Part shown: positions 45,247 through 56,491 of the stretch, in pieces | Numbering within the stretch: position 1 is the first letter of the stretch | Layout of the letters: every line of letters starts with the position of its first letter | From: Owenia fusiformis | Lineage: Eukaryota; Annelida; Polychaeta; Sabellida; Oweniidae | Direction of reading: 5' to 3' | Assembly (NCBI GenBank): GCA_903813345.2 | Contig: CAIIXF020000012.1 | Coordinates: 16,734,020 to 16,798,019 of the forward strand | DNA length: 64,000 bases | Position numbers and translations under genes: made by a program | The notes under the pieces: model-generated | Databases searched by the model: none | Seen by the model: the letters and a program-made list of their open reading frames with translations, nothing else | Told to the model about the DNA's origin: nothing

Positions 45247-45819
45247 TTTTTCTAGTATTATATGTTTTACATGTTGTATATTTTTATGATATTTTATCTG
45301 AGTTAGCAAAACTCTCGCCAATTGGCTTTTTAAAATCTGACCAATAGTATTTGAAGGAAAGTTCATTTGTCCCTAAATAAAACGGTTCAAAAGAATCTTT
45401 TTGATATTTGTTGGCCAGACAGCCAAGCACAATAATATAAAAAGTCTTACCTACATGTTTTATTGTTTTGGCAAGAAAGTTGCTCATCCAATATGCATTT
45501 TCCAACTTGGTTACCATCTGCATGTAAAATTCTTATATACTTGTATTTTGAAAAAAATGTGATGACAGTGAGTCACCAAAGTTTGACAAAAATATATTTG
45601 GTAAGCAAAAATTAGTACTAGTATAGTAGTATTGTCAAAATGTCAATGCTTCAAATCAATACCCAGTCATCTGGGAGTTGAACCCAGTCCAGGAATATTT
45701 AAATTCATGGTGTGCTCACACAACTGTGCATGGTATACAGATGTAGCATTAAAACAGCATCTATATATCCTAAAGTAAATGTCACATACCCTTACTTACT
45801 TCTTGCTCGAATGTTTGTG

Positions 45820-46660
45820 TTTCTTGTTCTTGATCCTATGTATTTGATTCTTTTTTATTATACTTAATCCCAAGTTATTTTGTCTCGGTTCAACATGTCC
45901 CCATGTGATTGTTTAGTTGTTGTTTTTTATCCCAGATGATTATTCTTGATCCTAAGTGATTGTTATTGGTCCTTAATAATTTGTTCTTGATCTTAAGGAG
46001 GTGTTCTTGATGCTAAGTGGAAATTTTAGATCCAAAATAATTTTTTCATTGATATTACATGATTGTTCTTGATCCTAGGTGATTGTTTTTCATCTTAAGT
46101 GATTGGTCTTGATCCTAAATAAGTTCTTCTTGATCCCAAGGGGGTGCTCTTGATCCTAATTGATTCTTCTTGATCTTAAGTGATTGGTCTTGATCCTAAA
46201 TAAATTGTTCTTGATCCCAACGGAGTGTTCTTGATCTTAATTGATTTTTCTTGATCCTAAGTGATTGGTCTTGATCCTAAATAAATTGTTCTTGATCCAA
46301 AGGGAGTGTTCTTGATCCTAATTGATTCTTCTTGACCCAAGTGATTGGTCTTGGTCCTAAATAAATTGTTCTTGATCCTAAGGGGATGTTCTTGCAGCTA
46401 AGTGGTTATTTTTGATCCAAAATAATTAGTTATTGATATTACCTGATTGTTCTTGATCCTAGGTGATTGTTCTTGATCCTAGATGCTTGTTCTTGCTCCT
46501 AAGTGCTTGTTGTTCTTGATCCTGGGTGATTGTTTTGAAGCTAAGGTGATTGTTCTAGATCCTACATGTAGGTAATTGTTCTTCATCCTTGGTGATTGTT
46601 TTGTATAATAGGTGATTGTCCTTGATCCTAGGAGATTATTCTTGATCTCAGTTTTTTTAC
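45820..46660 (-). repeat. Minisatellite array, right arm (inverted relative to 43690-44115)
   Basis: About 35 diverged units of TGTTCTTGATCCTAAGTGAT. The right edge runs into the coding frame of the PHD part of the MULE-like gene: the last about 60 codons of that frame (to 46479) are translated minisatellite. Confidence 0.85.
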
Positions 46661-49201
46661 AGCAGTATGGGCACTTATAACTTTCCTTGAGTGCAAGCCT
46701 TGCAATATCGCTGGCAGTTAGATTTTGCTTCATGCAGGAAAAATGAAACCAGTTGAGGCAAGTGTCACAATAGATCATTTCTCCTCCAGTGTGTTTGTGA
46801 CACTTGCAATATAGGCTTAATTTGTGTCTTGCTTGTTTCAACGATGAATTCAAGGTAGTGTGAGGGAACATGAATAGTTTTCCAGCGACAAAACACCTTT
46901 CCAGATGGCTTCTCATTATAATACCATTAGTTTTAAATGTGATGTTGTCTGGTTGGATGCCTTGAGCAAGGGCTGTTGCATTAGCAATTGCAAATAACCC
47001 ACAGTCATGACCATTTGGTTGTTGCTGTGCGTTACTTGCAACAGCCCACCATCCGCTTCATCTTCTTTCGAAATACAGTATTTCCTGTACAAAGAAACAA
47101 GCTGCTGCCTCAGTGCAGCACCACAGGAACTACTGTTGGAATCATAAACTGTGATGACCCTTTCATTCTCGTTCGTCTGAACTGAAGAAGAAGTCACCCA
47201 GTGGTTTCCAAGATGGTGTATCTGGATGGCTTCTCCTTCAGCTGGAATAGCAGGGAAGATGTCATTATGTCTGAGAGTTAAAGTATTGGTCAGTCCATCA
47301 ATGCCAACATTCATTTCATGAATTAAGTGTTGGGCAGCATTTATGTGGCTGTCGTTGAGCCATGCAGCTGTAGAGAGTGCTTTCTTGTCAGTTTTGATGT
47401 TCAAAGAAATCCGACCAATTTCCAACCACTTATCAGGTACTTCAGGAGTACCGTCATCTACTACTTCTATTGGATCTGACTTCTTGGGAGACTGGGATGG
47501 GGGTGTAGGACATGAAGGGGGTTGATAGGTGGCTTCCTCCAAGGTTTTTATCCTGGAAGATTTGTATTTGTCAGCTTGAAGTCCATATCGATGTATTTTT
47601 CTTCCAAGACCTTTCAGCTTCTTCCTGCCATAATTTCTTGTTGGAAGTTTGTTTGTTTCTATACCCGCAGTAGAACTTTTCTTTTTGTAATTCTTCTTTG
47701 GTGTCCTTTTTGGTTTTTTCGTCAAGTCATTTTCTTTGGGGGTGTTGCTTTTTATGTCCTCAATCATTTTGTCTATATTTTCTTTAACTGTCAAAAGAAT
47801 GTCAATGTCATTGACTTGATAAATGCTATTCTGTAACTGCTTGAGTGACATTATGCAATCATTATGAACATTGTGAAGTTTTCTTTTGTGAGGCTTTGAA
47901 GGGGGGAGGTTTTTCAAGTTGTCAACTTCTACACATGGGGAGGCAGGCCCATCATTATCTTCCAAATTTTCAGCAGCATTGAGAATTTCTTGATCAGTAG
48001 GATCAGCAAATGGTTCATCAGAATCATTACTATGAAGCTGCTGATTGACCACACAGTTGTCTAGCCGATACAATGGATGATTGTTAAACAAGTCTCCCAG
48101 GCTATCCCATGACATGTCACTACAACGAGTTATAGCACACAGATGCTTACAAGGAAGCTTGTATGTCATAAAATCTGTACAAGAGCAACTTACTGGATTG
48201 AGATGGATGCTGTACTCTTCCTTTCCCTCACTGCTCTTGACAGTGTAATGGTTCAATCCTATCTTTGTCACCGAGGCAGGACTGATTTCAGTGTTTCTGG
48301 CCATGATATGATTGACATATGCCACTGGTCTGTTATGAAGAAAGCTCAGGATCTTCTTATTGTATGCTCTGTGATCAGCAGAAAACTTCACATTGCTTCG
48401 TTGATATCTGTCAAGAAAACCGCATTACAAACATTACAAACAGAATTGAGATGTGAATTTTATGTCATATTAAAGGCATAAATAGATTGTAAAGGTAGTG
48501 ACAAAATTGCAAGAAACTCACTCACTCTCAACTCATTCACTCACTCTCTTTAACTCACTCATTCACTCTATCTTTACTCATGCACTCACTCTCACTAAAT
48601 TCTTCATTCACTGATCACTGCAGTAAAACTGTTTTAGAAATACAATAAAATTTGTTTGATTTAACCCCTTGTCTTTCACTTTCTAATCTTTGTTACTGAA
48701 ATTAATCTGTTTTGTCAGAATTGGTGAAACTTGATTCTTACAAATATGTGAAGAAACTATGTTTAATAAACTCTTACTTGACATAGGTGTTAGGAAGGAA
48801 CATCTCGATCAGGACCTTCACGAGCTGAGTGATTCCACAATTCTTAAAGCCAACTAAGTACTCGGACTTCAAGGCATAGTTCTGCCTTTCGATTCCATTG
48901 TTTGAGTTGATCCTTAAATGTAAGGTTTTGTCACAAAAAGCTCTTACCCATCTCTGCAATCAAAAATATCTCAAACTGAGGAACAAGATAAAATATATGC
49001 ATTATGTAGTAATTAATACCAGATGAGATGACCAGGTATGAATAAATCAGAGAGTAGTAAGTACTTAGAAACCCTTCGATATTCAGAATATGTTTTATCC
49101 TGTATAAATGCCAATAGTCCTGGAGATTTTCATGTTTACTGAGGTGATCTTTCCAAGTCAAATGTTTTAGGCATTCCATACCATGAAGGTCATCAAATTC
49201 A
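46640..49201 (-). pseudogene. MULE-like transposase C-terminal region with SWIM, Ulp1/C48 protease and PHD finger
   Basis: Exons: 49201-about 49100 (KHLTWKDHLSKHENLQDYW), 48953-48778 (RINSNNGIERQN, the conserved MULE transposase motif; donor GTAAGA) and 48407 onward, with matching phase at the 48777/48408 intron. Exon 3 has the SWIM finger CSCTDFMTYKLPCKH (C69, C71, C81, H83 of the 46916-48391 frame) and a Lys-rich linker. A C48 protease-like domain follows: WLNDSHINAAQ, GNHW (His397), VYDS (Asp417) and, in the next frame, NGHDCGLFAIA (nucleophile Cys). Then comes a PHD finger (YCKCHKHTGGEMIYCDTC...CPYC). A one-base shift near 47040 separates His/Asp from Cys. Upstream DDE exons were not found. 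Confidence 0.75.
48510..48615 (+). repeat. ACTC-rich simple repeat
   Basis: ACTCACTC/ATTCACTC tetramers over about 100 bp within the intron between MULE-like exons 2 and 3. Confidence 0.75.
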
Positions 49202-49209
49202 TTCTAATG

Positions 49210-49985
49210 TCAAAGCTCAATTTCAAGGTTTTTGACTTTTTAAGACCCTTGTTCTTTGCTGTGACAATTAACATCTCAGGATTAGCTGACCTTATGTCAA
49301 GGTCTTTTTAGGTCAAAGGTCAATCTAGGTATTTCTCGTTATTTGGTGAATTAAAGTCCTTTGGGCAGCCATGACCCTTGGCAACCCATAAATCTTAGGT
49401 GAACTCAGGTCAAGGTCAATGTTTATGGTTCAAGGTCAAGTCAAAGCTAATATATAAGTATTTGGCATTTCAAGGCCTTTGGACAAGTTCACCTCAAATT
49501 CAAGGTTAAACGATCAATATAAAGGAAGGCTTGCTGCCATGTGACCCACTTAAACAGATAGATTGCTAGTTTTTTCTATAAATATCAGCAATGCATGTTT
49601 AGAGTATAACTAAATATTCTCTACATGTACTATGCACAATAGCCAAATCTTATTCTTTGCATGTAGACTGGGTTTGATATTTTATCATTAAACTCTCCAA
49701 AACACTCTTTGCTGCAATATTGGCATGCTTTTTCTTGATACAACCCTCTGCATGGGAACCATTGAAATAGTTGCATATAAACTCTTCCAAGCACTCATTT
49801 TAGATGTTCAATTTAAACTACTCATTATTTTTCCTCAAATTAGCATGTGTAATGGCCATCAGAGTAAAAATATCTGTTCTGTTCTGTGATGATACAGGAG
49901 TTATGAGGTGTACTGGCTCGTGTCAGTGTTCAAAGAAATGTCATAAGTGGTAAAAACTGGATATCTGAAACATATTGAAGGTAAG
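49210..49985. other. Non-coding stretch with diverged TCAAGGTCA-type repeats
   Basis: TCAAGGTCAA and related words recur at 49250-49510 (resembling nuclear-receptor half sites by chance or origin). No exon could be assigned. Confidence 0.45.
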
Positions 49986-49989
49986 AATG

Positions 49990-50310
49990 CTCTATCTTGT
50001 ATCTACAACAATTTTTTTTGAGGTTATGAGTATTGGCTATCAATTTCTAATTTTTTCTTCAACATGTATTGTAATGACTTCAGTATGAATGAAATGTCCC
50101 TTGGTCTTCTGGTCTAGGATTGTGATATTGATTCTTGAATGGTGGGGGAAAGGGGGTATTAGACATTGTTTCTTTTCACGTTAGATCATGGTTTTGGGCT
50201 ATATGTTTTTTTTTTCTTAACTGGTATGCACTTAGAGTTTGCTTTTTCTTGCTAAGTTCCATTACAACCTTTGGACCTTTCCCTTTGGCACTAGTGCTTA
50301 TATATTTGTC
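49990..50310 (+). repeat. Dispersed 250-330-bp repeat, copy b
   Basis: Same block order as 53205-53525 and, reversed, 36340-36600. Confidence 0.8.
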
Positions 50311-50319
50311 AACAAGACC

Positions 50320-52230
50320 CACCTAAGACTTTTCTTTGTAATAAAAGTTTAAAACTTCTGGATTTTTATCAGGTCTATCAGGCATCAACTCAAGCTAGTC
50401 ATGCATAGTAGAGGCAATGAGAAGCTTTATTTGTTTTTGCTTGATACATGTAAGACACCATCATTATGCCAGAAACTGACCAGCAACCAAGTGTTGAGAC
50501 ACTTTCTTCCTTGTTTATCAATTACTTTTTAAGGTACATGTCTCATGTCTCAAGTTTTTGCAACTTTAATTAAAATTTGGTCTGATCAACCTGTGCCTAT
50601 AATCACATGACATTCAAAATTAATACAGTATTATTTTAGGCTGCGCTTATTAAATCAGTTTTATATGATTTATATTTGTAAGTCAGTAATATACTGTGGC
50701 AGAGTTATAAAAGTTTGAATTTATTTCACCAGTATGAAACCAAATTACTCAAAAATAATCAACACTGGTGAGATATAAATTTGGCTGAGTGGAAATCCTT
50801 TTTACAATCTATCTAAAGCATATTTATTAAGATATGTGGATTCGTATGAAAGGATTTTGTATTTTATTTGGTATCTCATTAAGCTCTAATGGATCTCATA
50901 TTTATTTTAGAAAGGATAAATGAATGAACAGAGGAAAATATTTCAGAACAATAAAAACAACAATAAATTTTATTTACCTTGTAGTTGTATAAGAGTTTTC
51001 AGGAATATTAGATGCTATTGATGTAATCGAATAAATTATAATCGAAGTTTAATCCATGCAATCCAAACGGTAAATAATCCAAAAGAATACAGGTACACAA
51101 TATTACAATAGTGTGTAATCAGATAATGTTAATTCAAATTCCCAATACAATTCGTAAAGAGGGGAGATGTCAAAGCGGTAGCCTGGCAGTCGCCCCAGGG
51201 TATTTCAACATAAAGGGACTTCCTAGGGGGGTACAGGGGCCAACCAGGAAGGTTCCTTTCAATTTTAAAATGAGTTGTAAACCATAGATCTATTTTTAAA
51301 TGTTATGGTTTTAAATTATATTCTGTTCAAATTCTATCAATGTTAAATTATATATCTGCTTTATATGGGCTTATTTCCCTTTTGCAGATAATTGACATAG
51401 ACATAGACAAATCCAGCAACTTTTCTTGCATATACTGTATATGAATTTCTCTTACAAAATAAAATAAACTTCATGCCTTCTTCACTCTACTATTGCAAAC
51501 TTGAGACTTGATCAATTGATAGATATATAGAACATCCTATCTTCCCAGTAACAAACTCAAGACTCGCCTTTCCGAGCAAAGCATACAAATCTTATGATCG
51601 GTCAGGGGATGTTTAAATTAGTGGGTGGAGACCAACCCTAAACTGTCAGCTATTACGGCAGTGCCAATAAAACAGAAAATAATCTCAATTCACTCATGTT
51701 CCCCAATTCTGACTCAAAAAATATTACTCACGGGATGAAAATCATTAAAAAGAGGACACTGCTCATTAAAAGAGGACACTGCTCTTTAGATCTCAATATG
51801 AAATTAATGAAAGAATATAAACTAATAATAAAAATTGTGCTCCTGCTAAAACACATATAATATACAGTAGTATATGGAGTCGGATGAAAATAAAACGGTA
51901 ACACCGCATGAATATGAAACGGCAACACTGTAAGGGGATGAACAAATTTCTAGATGTCAGGCCTATTTGTGATGATTTTGACTGATTTTTGACAACTACA
52001 AAGTATCTGTTACATTCAAATTATTTGAGCTGAATTAAATATCAAAGTCCCTTTTTAACCTTTTAAGATCAATATTTTGAAAATTCTAACAAATGTTTTT
52101 TTATTCCTCCAAAATGTATTTATAAATAAATCACAGACAATGTTGAAGGTATACTTCCCTATTCAAAATACAAAGATTGTTCACACTTAACTTTTACTCT
52201 GTGTTGTTTCTAGCTTATGATACTACCTCA
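50320..52230. other. Non-coding stretch
   Basis: No gene seen. A 19-bp direct duplication (AAAAGAGGACACTGCTC) occurs at about 51750-51790. Confidence 0.4.
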
Positions 52231-52233
52231 GGT

Positions 52234-53770
52234 TCACAACCCTGTTTCTGAGTTACCACATAGTCCTTTACAAACACAAAGTTCTGTGCAGTGAAACTTT
52301 GCTTTTTTCCTGCAACTGCAGTTTGTTGCACAATTTGACTTTGAGCATGAATATCTTACAAGCATCTGGGATATATATGCTGTTTGAGAAAATGCTCTCC
52401 AGAGGGGGCACCATATATCATCCTGCTTTACCCAGCCCCAATCTACAGGTGAGGGGACCTTTGGGTCCTTAGTGGCAGACTGTCCCCAAATATATGTGGC
52501 TTGAAGTATTGCCCTCTTTGAATGCTGTAACAGCCCATTTTTAGTTGTTGGAAATCTCTCAAAGTCTGTTAGTGTTTCAGGTGGACATCTCTCGCCTTGC
52601 TTCATTGACTGATACCTGGTTGCTAGAAGGGTTGTATATTAGGATCAAAAATCTCTACAATTACACTAGTGTCAGTGTTCAGTGCCTCTGGTGTAGCAGC
52701 TAATGCTAGGATGGTGGCATCAGGATATTTAGACCAATGCTTGAATGCTCCACTTTTCGAATGTCCTATAAAACTAGACACTGTCGCACATGTAAGGTGT
52801 GGAACATTGGGAGACATTTCGATCTTTTTGGACCAAGGGCTGCAGCGATGACATGTAATGCCTTCCCTTTTCAAAAGTGGTCTGAATAAGTGTCCTAGTG
52901 ATGATGGTGCCTCAATAGCCAAAACCAAATAACCAGATCAGTGTCAATTGTACGGATAAGAAATGTGTTTATACCCTTACGCACACCATCTCTAAGTTGG
53001 AGGAGCATTCTCTAGCTTTGATGGAACTTTGATGTTTAATAGCCCATCTGCAAATAATAAAGAGTAGATCTAATTCCTGATGACCATTGTGAATTGTTGT
53101 GTTTTATGGACGGCTTTGCGAACAGATGTTGACCCCTTGAATTGCCTATGGACTTCGAGATTTTATCTATCCCACATCATTTGAGACTGAATACTTTTTT
53201 ATGAGTATTAGTACATTGTATCTACAACTATTTTTGATGTTATGAGTATTGGCTATCAATTTTTTCAATTTTTCTTCAACATGTATTGTAATGACTTCAG
53301 TATGAATAAAATGTCCCTTTGTGTTCGAGTCCTGGATTGTGATATTGGTTCTCGATTGGAGGGGGAGGGGGATGTTAGACATTGTTTCTTTTTACGTTAG
53401 ATCATGGTTTTGGGATATATAGGGTCTACTTTTCTTATGACAGAATTACACTTACAGTTTGCTTTTCTTGTTAGGTTTCTTTTAAGTTTTTAGTCACCCT
53501 TCCCTTTGGCATTTGCGCTTATACAGTGTATATTCGCTCTTGTTCTTTTAATTTCGAAGGAATTCTGTCAAATTAATCGGGATTGTTGTCTGAGGGTAAT
53601 TTTTTTGTCTTTTTTCCCTTTCCTTTATTTTGCCTCACTCCCAACTTCAGACTATCATTAGGGTATATGTCCCATACAATATCAGGTCTTGCATTATCTG
53701 TTGAATCCCACCTTCTTAATTTCAGAACATCAAGCTGATGGTTTTGTTGTAAATAATAACTACTACGCAT
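52234..53770 (-). pseudogene. Decayed nuclease-like gene with C-terminal cysteine-rich (CXC-like) domain
   Basis: Minus-strand pieces in order: PDIVWDIYPNDSLK (53770-53573), then a gap with dispersed repeat copy c, then DGVRKGINTFLIRTIDTDLV (about 53010-52950), VSSFIGHSKSGAFKHW (52770), YIWGQSATKDPK and PSPVDWGWVK (52480-52430), then CSKSNCATNCSCRKKAKFHC (52330-52260). The order matches a large uncharacterised invertebrate family. Its D-T-D-x-V segment resembles PIN/FEN-type nucleases (inference). Several frameshifts lie near 52950, 52640 and 52590. Confidence 0.55.
53205..53525 (+). repeat. Dispersed 250-330-bp repeat, copy c
   Basis: Inserted between two coding pieces of the nuclease-like pseudogene (codons reading FLRN..KNKSE end just right of it). 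The best-conserved blocks are GTTATGAGTATTGGCTATCAAT and GTTAGATCATGGTTTTGGG. Confidence 0.8.
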
Positions 53771-53779
53771 TAAACAAAC

Positions 53780-56480
53780 TAATAGGCATTAAACAAGGCA
53801 CAGAGTGAACCAAATCACATCCTTGAATTAAATAGACAGTTGTTTTTATGTAAATCCAAAATGATGGCCACCTTTATATTAACTCAGAATACCCAAAAAC
53901 TAATCAGTTATAAGCTGAAGAAACAGAAGTAGAAACATATCTGAAATTTAAGATGAATCCATGGAACAGTTTGGGTGGAAACCTGTAGACAAGCCTACAG
54001 ACAAGATTTTAGGAAGTAAGAATTCAAAATTGCCACCTTAACATTTACCCAGAATACCCAAATACGCAGTCAGTTCTAAATCTTTATATATAGAAACATC
54101 CCTGAAAATTTCAGAAGAATCTCTCAAACAGTTTGGCTCGAAACCTTGGCCACAGAAACATTGTGGTTATTGTGGTTCATACTGCTATATAATACATGTA
54201 GGTTAAGACGATGCCTACTTGTCTGTCATCTAATTAGTTGCCATGGTAGTTTAGTGAAAAACATTGATGCTATTATAATTTGGCACTGATTCACTGCTGT
54301 CTGCCAAAATAATGTATTTATTTCAGTCACCAATTCTTTATTTCCAGATTTTAGAGCTTCATGTCCCACATGTAATTGTTCCAGAATCTCTTTATTGACC
54401 TTGAATTGTTCTTTGTGTCCTGTTCTCTTAGATTCATACTTGGGTTCATTTTGCTTTCTTTTTCTTCATCTGGTAACTTTCTCTTTATGTTTTCCTTTTC
54501 TTTCATTAATGTCAGAGAATGTTTGATCAGCTCATGAGCTCCATGCATTAATTTTGTTCCATGATGAAGTTTAGTCCACTTGGCGTTTAGTCCACTTTGA
54601 CGTTTAGTCCACTTTGGCTTTTAGAACCAAGATGCTGCCTTACAAACTGTTTGATATTTATGCAGTACTTCATACTGCACGATTCAACCATGAATAAATA
54701 CATTGAAGCATGTAACAAATCTTTAATGTATATAAAAATACATCTCTATATTAAGATTCGTATCATAATTACAAGTTTTGTTCTAAATATTTATAATGCA
54801 TGGTGGAGGAAACATCATAATAAGCCACCTTAACAAGTGATCAGAAAGATGAAAATATGAGAGTATAGCAGTTCACTAACACTACCATATGGTATTGCAT
54901 ATGCATATGGATGGAGTTCATAAAAATTATACAAACAACTTCATGTTCATAATAACTTGTTCATGGATCAATTGTCTGTGGAATTCTTGAGTCTGCAAAC
55001 AAAATCCCTCCAACCTTTTAAGAGGATAGCCAGCTGTCACTCTTGCTCTCTGGGCATTCTCAGTATATGTTACCTTGATAGCCCATCACAATGGAGGTCT
55101 ATCCTTAATGGTCTCCCTAAAAAGACTATGAATGGATAACAAGAATGTATGAAAATTATTTAATAACAAAAATTAACAAATAATAATAATGAATTTAAAA
55201 ATCACTGCTTAAAAATCAAATTGCTTAACCCCATTTTCTGCAATGGTCAAACATGGTCAATTGGTGGGATTTATTCTGAATTCGTTCATGTCTATGTAAT
55301 ATTTATAGGAAGACTCTGATATACATGTATTGCTCAAATATGTTGGAGCATCTGCTATTTACCAGCTCCCATGTACAGTCCCACAGACTGTACCCTTTCT
55401 TTGTTGTAAATGAGTAGTAAGTGAAATTGGCAGGTTATAGTTATTATAATATTAAGGTCATTTGGTAAGATAACTATTGGTTGTTCTGTGGACCAATCAA
55501 ATTAACACATTTTATAGACCAACAAATGGTCAAAAAATTAAATTTGGTCCAAGTAACATAAAGAAACTATAGCTAGTAAAAATAATCATATTTAATTCAA
55601 CAACTACAGCTACATCTCATCAGCAACGATTCTGACAATTATCCCAGCACATCGATAGCAATTCTTTTCGACGAATTTATATTTTGACATACCAGTCGAT
55701 GGCTTGGAGTCAGAAAGTCCCATCTTCATTTTAGGTATATTTGAGAAAAAAGCATTTAAAGTTTTTGATTGGTTATTACTTCCACATTATTGACCATATA
55801 ATTTCAGGAAAAAATTGATGATGTGCTTGTTACAATATTTCAATAATGCTCAAGTATTAATTTACAATATTTCCTTAATCAAGAGCAATTAATTAAAATG
55901 TAGTTGGGACTTTTTGATTTTGATCAGTTTTAGTAAACGTGAGATTATATTTTGTCTCAACTTAAATATGAATCTTTTTGATTTTGATCAGTTTTAGTAA
56001 ACGTGAGATTATATTTTGTCTCAACTTAAATATGAATCTTTTTGTTTCTACATAATTTTGTTATTGTTTCAAGTTTATTAAGGTTCAAATTCAACATTGG
56101 TCTTCTATATTTTTGAGTTTAATGTTTTGAATCCTCTAAATATACATAAAAAGTAAAAAATGCAATGAAACAATGTTAAGTTTAACCATTTATTTGCTTG
56201 TTTATTTTGCAACTTGTACAGTACAAATACATAGTCAAAGTGTAAAAGTAATCTTTCCAGTGAATGTGTTGCCTTGTTACAAATAGAACTACATCTACAT
56301 GTAATATCTTATGTTTACATATCATATATTGTGGTCTTTAATACATATAATATTATAATAATATATGACACATATGGATAAGGCCACTTAATTAAGTCAA
56401 ACTGCTTAATAAAACAGCTTTTGACATTCAGGTCTAAACGTGAAGTGAATAGTTTTGCGAAAACCCTAGTTCAACCTCAG
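53780..56480. other. Mostly non-coding stretch
   Basis: GTTTAGTCCACTT repeats three times at 54569-54620 (17-bp period). No supportable exon. Confidence 0.45.
55910..56037. repeat. Perfect 64-bp tandem duplication
   Basis: CTTTTTGATTTTGATCAG... to ATGAAT at 55910-55973 repeats without change at 55974-56037, which implies a recent duplication. Confidence 0.9.
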
Positions 56481-56491
56481 TCAATACTTAG

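Noticed and set aside
43690-46660. Repeat arrays considered as a CRISPR-like structure
   Set aside because: Units are adjacent and diverged with no constant repeat/unique spacer pattern, and the context is eukaryotic.
47522-47836. 104-codon plus-strand ORF
   Set aside because: Antisense to the Lys-rich linker of the SWIM/C48 protein.
49250-49510. TCAAGGTCA repeats considered as nuclear-receptor response elements
   Set aside because: They look like a diverged simple repeat with no gene start nearby.
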